A program made the position numbers and the translations under genes. Shown in pieces: positions 58,376-64,000 of a stretch of 64,000 nt of DNA. This DNA comes from Stichopus chloronotus (Eukaryota > Echinodermata > Holothuroidea > Aspidochirotida > Stichopodidae). The first letter of the stretch is position 1. Every line of letters starts with the position of its first letter. The notes under the pieces are model-generated. The model was not told where the DNA came from. It was given only the letters and a program-made list of their open reading frames with translations, and searched no databases. The stretch covers positions 11,882,643 through 11,946,642 of the forward strand of contig CM037840.1 in the NCBI GenBank assembly GCA_021234535.1, read 5' to 3'.

Positions 58376-59734
58376 AACTTGACACAACAACGACAGATTA
58401 CTGAACATTAACTTAAGTTCATAGACAATTCAAAGTGCTCCTTTAATGTTCAAATACTGCAGTAAACATACATGAGTTTCAGTTAGCACACCAACTGACA
58501 CTGTCCTGCTCCTCAATTATCATCCATGCAGAATATGGATACTTGAGATGAGTGTGACAGTTTAAAGTGGTACATTTCAGAAGAAGGAGATACCAAACAA
58601 ACTGTTGCATCTACTTAACAAGTCTACCATATGTATTTCGGTATTTTCTTTTATCATTTTTCCTTCGTAATCGAGATCCATCTAGTTTCGGCAGATATTA
58701 GTGGTTATGGTGCAGCGGCCAATACTTTTGCCTATGTTCATTAACAATAAACATTGCAGCCATTACTGGCTCATCAGGATGGGCTTTGTATGGCTCTGAG
58801 CACGAACAAGAACAGCGATACAGCAATGTATTAGAAGTTTGATAAAACATTAGTCATGACGAATATTGAAACTTATGGAACAATGAAGAATACTCACTAT
58901 TTTACCACCCTTTGTAGAGTAAGATGGAGCAGTGAGAGGTGACTTGGTGATCAACAAAGACCAATGCGTTATCTACTTTAAATATTTAATGTGGTTAACC
59001 TATGGCACGGATGTACCTGTATACATTTACCACAGGAGCCGATTCTGCTAAAATTGTAATAAGGTGGCTGAAAAATTCTAGTCGCCAGGAAAACTTCAAG
59101 ACACTAGGCAAGTAACTGTTAGGTTAAGGTTCAGTTATAATCAAACACACAGTTGTCCGTGCAAATAACACAAGCGTTACTAAAATTTGATCTGTGCTGG
59201 TTTCATTGGAATAAAAAAATGGGCTTTGCCTATGACTGATTTAAATTGTTTACAGTTTCAGTTTGAATATAGGATAGCGCAAGCTTGTACTATTGCCAAT
59301 TGGTACCACCAGGTAGGACTGAGTTAGATCTAGAAGGTTCTAGTAGGTGGATTTCCCTCAGGCTGATCAAAGATGTAAAAATCGTTTGGTCTCGAATCTG
59401 CCTCGGTGGCCTATCGTGCTTTTACGTAACTTAGCTGGGTCAGCCTGTACGTAGAATGGTCGTTTTTTATTTTTTCGTCTGCATTCATTTGTCTACTGCG
59501 GGCAAGGCCTAGATGTCCGCTGGGAATCGCTCACTTTTTTCTAAATCGAACTATTCGAGGCGAAATGCGTGTGTGCAACATACATGCAGCATGCGTGCCA
59601 CTTGACTGCCAGAACCTGGGCTCTCATCAAGCATACATGCTGACAGACAGACAGACAGACAGACAGTGAGAGTGGCGGATCACAATAGCTCAAACAGCTC
59701 TTTGAGCTGGTTTGAGCTAATATTTCTAAATATG
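58376..59734. other. Non-coding stretch without recognised genes
   Basis: Unique-looking sequence. A GACA microsatellite is at 59641-59667. Upstream parts of the recombinase-like frame were sought here and not recognised before about 59735. Confidence 0.4.
59641..59667. repeat. (GACA)n microsatellite
   Basis: Seven uninterrupted GACA-type units. Confidence 0.9.
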
Positions 59735-60670
59735 ATGAAGACACAAAAGTCTGGTTTGAAACTTGGACTGAAATACTTGATCCCAAATGCTGCTTAGATC
59801 CTTCAGTCTAATTACCTTATTTTCAAAGAAGACGCCAAGGCTGAAGAGGTAGGTAAATTCACGACCATATTCAACATGAATAAGAAAGCTATATTCCGTG
59901 ATGCTATACATCAAGTACATAAGGCAAGACAAACAAAATTAAGAAAGCCAAGTAGACTTCCTCTGAAAGATGATTTACAGAAAATACGCTCACATGCTAG
60001 AAATACCATGTCAAACTTGAGCAAGAATATGGCGTGGGATTCTAGAGCCTTTAGACTTTTGCGCGACACAGCTGTAGCGGGCCTTACTCTGTTTAATGCA
60101 AGGAGAGGTGGGGAACCGTGTAGATTACTACAGCAGGAGTGGACAGATGCTGACAGAGGTGAAGGGGTCGACCAAACACGAACCACGAACCTGGACTCAC
60201 TAGAACAAAAGCTTTTAACGACTACCAAAATAGCTTACCAAGCTGGTAAGGTAAAAAAAAACTTGTTTCCCTCTTAATTCCAGTAGACACCATTGAAGCG
60301 ATGAGAAAACTAGCTGATCCAGTTGTCAGAGAAACTTGTGGAGTCCATACAAATAACCCATTTTAATTTGCATACACGCAGATGTCGCTGGAACACCCTA
60401 GTGGCTAACAGTGCGTAAACATGGTCAGCAAGTCAGCAGCAGTTGAATGTGTTGACAAAATAACAGCAACAAGCGTTAAGACACAGGACAAGCACCATAT
60501 TTGCCGCCACGGATCTTCCGGATTTCGAAAGACAGCAATTTTACAACCACATGGGTTATGCTGAGATGGTTAACGAAACTAGTTACCAAGTTTCACCTGC
60601 CGTTGCAGCAGCTGTAAAAGTTGGGACGCAACTTCACAGGATTGATCAAGTTACGTTATGTGATTCAAAT
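59735..60670 (+). pseudogene. Broken tyrosine-recombinase-like (phage-integrase fold) gene
   Basis: Across three frames the sequence reads as one protein: an N-terminal KEDAKAEEV-like helix, RQTKLRKPSRLP, then LFNARRGGEPCRL (60085-60126) with the box-I arginine, and KIAYQAGK. After a frameshift at the A8 run near 60252 come LLIPVDTIEAMRKLADPVVR and NNPF; then a TAA at 60364. Next are RHRTSTIFA (from 60479, box II), FYNHMGY (60531 onward, box III) and ETSYQ with a candidate nucleophilic tyrosine. The order Arg, HxR, H-x-G, Tyr is that of tyrosine recombinases, as in Crypton-like proteins. A stop also interrupts the extreme N-terminus and about 110 bp between boxes are scrambled, so this is a relic. 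The family assignment is by motif order only. Confidence 0.6.
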
Positions 60671-61243
60671 AGCACAAAATCGACTGGAAAATGAGTGACA
60701 GCGTACAGTACAGTGTAGATAGTAAACTTTCAGTGTAGATAGTAAACTTTCATTATGACAGGTTTCTCGTCCTTTTCAAGTAACAAGAACAATAATAATA
60801 ATTAAAAACAAGATTTACAATAGGCCTACGTCAAATCCACCAAAGTACTAGCAGCGCTTTCAAAAAATCAACTGCACTCTAAAAAATAACGCCTTTAATA
60901 AACGCGTTCAGACGTTAGTTTGCAGACACCACATCCGAATAATAGCGTGTCAACGTTGTAATAGCAGTGTTAAAATGCGTATTTTGTGCACGGGACGGCA
61001 AGCGTTGATGCCCGAAGGTGTTATCGTCCGTACTTCACTCCCAACAAAAATAGAGTATTAATTAACGCTAACGTTTATTTCTAATTTCATGAATAAACGG
61101 CATATATGACTACGATCATCCTCTCTATTAACATCATGGTGTTTGCAGCATCGACGTCATCGTCTACGCTCCGCCCTTGAGACCTAACACTTCAGCTAGC
61201 GACGCGTCAGTCAGATCCCCCGTAATGTGACTAAACCCTTACA

Positions 61244-61510
61244 AAAATTTCTCATGAAATTCTCATGAGAAGTTCGTGAGAACTTATGACAAGTTCGTGA
61301 GAATCTCATGAGATCTCATCAGATTCTCATGAGATATCATGAGGACTTCATGAGAATGTTATGAGGACTTATGAGATTCTCATGAGAAGTTTATGAACAC
61401 TCGTGAGATCTCACAAGACTCATGAGAAGTCGCAAGACATCAGCTTCTCATAAGGAGTTGTTAAGAACTTATGAGATTTCATGAAGAATTTGTGAGATAT
61501 GAGAAAGTGA
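61244..61510. repeat. TCTCATGAGA-rich palindromic short-period repeat
   Basis: The 10-mer TCTCATGAGA and close variants (TTCTCATGAGAA, TCATGAGGACTT, GTGAGATCTCAC) recur about every 12-20 bases over 260 bp, with AAGT/ACTT spacers. The period is irregular and many units are themselves palindromes. No coding content. Confidence 0.8.
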
Positions 61511-62237
61511 TGGATGCTTGTAAGATTGTAAGACCACACCATTTCCCATGAGAAACAATGGTGTAGTTTGTGCACATCGGGCTTCACAATTGCCTTACAA
61601 AGTTTGACATGTCGATGCCTGATGAGCTATATGTTACACATTCAACTTTAACACTTCCTATTTGAGAATAATCTAGGAATTCCATGGGTTATGAAAAAGG
61701 AAGATCAATTTCTGCTATCACTCACTTAGAAACACCTTCAAGATCCCAACTGCCTCATGTACAATATACTTCTTCCTGTCGGAATTAGTCCACAGTAATT
61801 AATGTTTTACACAAGATAATGTTCATGTACACAGGGAAATCATGCAAATTTGTCAGACCTCATCATGCTGTTTTACACAATCTGTTCAATTCAGACCACT
61901 GTGCTTAAATGGTGATCCACCATACTCTCCGGACTGTGTTTATACGTACCAAATGAAGAATGGCCGGTGGGTACCTTTCTCAATGGGGGTAGGAAAAGGA
62001 CTCAAGGGCTTAATGGAATTGCAACACTGCAGGCCTACATTCATTAGAGGTTAATGAAAATGTGGGCCCTCAATTCTGTTGCATGAAGTACTTCATTTTT
62101 CCATGTAAGGCAGATGGGACTCCTAATTACTTCCAAGGTTTTCTCACTATGACATCATGCACTGTTAAGCTCCCAATGCAAAACAATAGTACAATTCATG
62201 CAGGATTCTCCTTACACAGCTAGGCCAGTAGTTCTCA

Positions 62238-62320
62238 CAATGCGTGGTGAAGTAGTTAGAGCATCTGACTTGCAGAGCGGGGGAGGTCTAGGGTTCGATT
62301 CCTATTCGGGTAATGCCAAA
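62238..62320 (+). repeat. tRNA-derived SINE head
   Basis: A-box TGGTGAAGTAG (62245-62255) and perfect B-box GGTTCGATTCC (62292-62302) are spaced like a tRNA internal promoter, with GAGCATCTGACTTGCAG between. The anticodon and T stems pair incompletely and the acceptor stem is missing, so it is a SINE or tRNA relic, not a functional tRNA. A downstream SINE body is not delimited. Confidence 0.6.
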
Positions 62321-62569
62321 GATTTAACCAGAATGCAAAAATGCATTGTAGTTTCGATGTACTCATTACAGTTTCTTTATTAAGCTTGTTTCTCAAATAT
62401 AACTAATGCTAAGAATCAAGGATTTGATTTTGGTGCAAAGATTTGAGGTCATCACCTGAAGTGAAACACTGGGAAAACACTGGAAACTTTGTGCCTGTCA
62501 TATTTCAAGAGGAGGGGGTTTCATATCATGTTAAAATGCCTTGCATTTAGCACAAGAGTATCCATCACT

Positions 62570-63285
62570 CCCATCTGGAGATATCATGTACACAAGGTTT
62601 TAACTAGTTGACCTCTGGTGACCCCAGATGACCTTTGACCTCTGCCAAAAAACAGGGTTTTTCCTCTCAATATGCGAAACCTACACACTAATGATGAATC
62701 CTACCTGGAGGTATTGCATGCACGAAATTTTCACTATTTGACCTCTAGTGACCTCAAATGACCTTTGACCTCTACCAAAAACAATAGGGGTCTTCCTCTC
62801 AATAAGGCAAACCTACGTACCAACTATCAACAGCATCCATCATTCCTAACTGGAGATATTGCGCACATAAGGTTTTCACTATTTGACCTCTGGTGACCCC
62901 AGATGAAATTTGACCTCTACCAAAAACCATAGGGTTCTTCCTATCAATATGGCAAACCAACAAACTGTCAACAGCATCTAACATTCCTCTCTGGGGATAT
63001 TGTGCACACAAGATTTTCACTATTTGACCCCTATTGACTCCAGATGACCTTTGACCTCCACCAAAAACAAAAGGGTTGTCCTCTCAATATGACAAACCAC
63101 ATACCAAGTACCAACATCATACATCATTCCTAAGTGGAGATATCGCGCACACAAGGTTTTCACTATTTGACCTCTGGTGACCCCAGATGACCTTTGACCT
63201 CTACCAAAAACAATATGATTCTACGTACCAACTATCAACATCCAACATTCTTACCTGGAGATATCGTGCACACAAACTTAGTGTC
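62570..63285 (+). repeat. Tandem repeat, five units of about 140 bp, each with a DR1-like nuclear-receptor site
   Basis: Units begin near 62612, 62742, 62885, 63025 and 63170. Each contains GACCTCTGGTGACCCCAGA, TGACCTTTGACCT (exact at 62629, 62759, 63045 and 63188; degenerate in unit 3) and TCTACCAAAAACAATA, then a TCCTCTCAATATG block, a TGGAGATAT block and a CACACAAGGTTTTCACTATT block. They are related in sequence to the tandem units of family A. Here the array ends in a CA/CATA microsatellite followed by CGCCATCACGATCGCAGA, echoing family A, but no terminal hairpin follows. Confidence 0.8.
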
Positions 63286-63289
63286 ACTA

Positions 63290-63363
63290 ACACACACACA
63301 CACACACATACATACATACATACATACATACATACATACATACATACATACATACATACACAC
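63290..63363. repeat. (CA)n-(CATA)n compound microsatellite
   Basis: About eight CA units followed by roughly thirteen CATA units, ending in CACACG. Both strands give artificial Thr/His or Tyr/Val/Cys repeat frames that are not genes. Confidence 0.95.
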
Positions 63364-63711
63364 GCCATCACGATCGCAGAAGTTTCTCTTTCATCCAAAC
63401 TAAAAATGGAACCTATTGCCATTGTGCTTGGTGCTGAGCATAACCAATCGACTGGGGAAAACAAGGTGAGCCACAACCTGAAGGCTGTGGCCCACTCAAC
63501 TGAGCAGTAAGACCTCACCTTACTCTAATTCCTCTCCCAGTTGGATATGTTTACAATCCGTATATAAAAATACAATGACCACTAGTCTACACTTGCTAAG
63601 TATGGTGGACATCAAAGACATTTTAATTGAAGGCAATAACTAAACCAAATTAACTCCAAAGAGTTACTTTTTTCTTTAGAGTCTCCTGTTCTTTATTCGT
63701 CATCTGACTTA

Positions 63712-63882
63712 TATACAATATTTACACACACGTTTACTAACATACATATATATATATATATACATTATACAATATTTACACACACGTTTACTATGATACA
63801 TATATATATACATATATGTATACATATATATATACATATATATACATATATATATACATACATATATATACATATACATGTA
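63712..63882. repeat. TA/TACA microsatellite with a duplicated 29-bp lead-in
   Basis: ATACAATATTTACACACACG followed by TTTACTA occurs twice (63715 and 63769), each leading into a (TA)n or TATACA tract. The second tract runs to about 63882. Confidence 0.85.
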
Positions 63883-64000
63883 CTGTTTCAATCATTCTCC
63901 CTGTAGTTATTGCTTAAGTTTCCTTTGCAATTGCTTTCAGATAGGATACAGTCACATAGTGGCATAGCCGGGACGGGGGAATGCCCTAAAAATTTTTCGT

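Noticed and set aside
62238..62320. Functional tRNA gene
   Set aside because: A and B boxes are good but acceptor stem is absent and the other stems pair poorly; SINE head is more likely.
63187..63510. ORFs with Thr-His or Val-Cys-Met-Tyr repeats on both strands
   Set aside because: Translations of the CA/CATA microsatellite.

Overview
This is eukaryotic genomic DNA, intron-bearing, AT-rich and full of repeats. There are no bacterial-style operons. The short palindrome TAGGCCTA recurs, mobile elements are numerous (Penelope-like, CR1/L2-like LINE, PIF/Harbinger-like MITE, Helentron-like repeats, tRNA-derived SINEs) and the genes have long introns. Together these suggest a marine invertebrate, probably an echinoderm. 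That taxonomic guess is inference, not something the sequence proves.

The main host content is a convergent pair of MS4A/CD20-like four-transmembrane genes. Only the last coding exon of the left gene is in the window (+ strand, 3865-4104). The right gene lies on the minus strand from about 43.2 kb (perhaps 50.5 or 53.5 kb) down to 25.1 kb. I reconstructed five exons with phase-0 borders: 43177-42859 (N-terminus, TM1, start of TM2), 39581-39528 (rest of TM2), 36149-35922 (TM3 and extracellular loop), 27237-27091 (TM4 and CC motif) and 25542-25093 (proline-rich tail with two PPAY motifs). The two tails align from their first residue (xYYQAQxPxFQ ... PNxPPPAY), so the genes are paralogs arranged tail to tail about 21 kb apart. 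The TM1 exon is 319 nt (3n+1) and has an apparent +1 frameshift. Other candidate host sequence is an orphan first exon of a FAR1/ZSWIM-like protein (56688-56944), a small secreted-like ORF with a TATA box inside an intron (38956-38747), and an unrecognised ORF at 53881-53576.

Layout. 0-4.2 kb: a palindrome, a Penelope-like GIY-YIG fragment with apparent target duplication, and the left MS4A tail exon. 4.2-25 kb: mostly non-coding, with a 415-bp foldback MITE, a 76-bp tandem repeat, a tRNA-derived SINE, a LINE 3' end, a degenerate transposon-associated ORF and one Helentron-like element (family B). 25-50 kb: the right MS4A gene, whose introns hold three copies of a second Helentron-like family (A) and a degenerate LINE RT. 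50-54 kb: candidate promoters and first exons plus a second family-B copy. 54-64 kb: the FAR1-like exon, a palindromic ACAGATTAAT satellite, a broken tyrosine-recombinase gene, a TCTCATGAGA-rich repeat, a SINE head, a five-unit tandem array of nuclear-receptor DR1-like sites, and microsatellites.

The most interesting result is that repeat families A and B, unrelated in their interiors, share one architecture: an AACAAGA-like 5' end, an 11-bp subterminal repeat, a core of about 150-bp tandem units, a CA microsatellite, and a 3' hairpin built from the same 11-mer. Family A units also carry repeated perfect DR1 sites (TGACCTTTGACCT).
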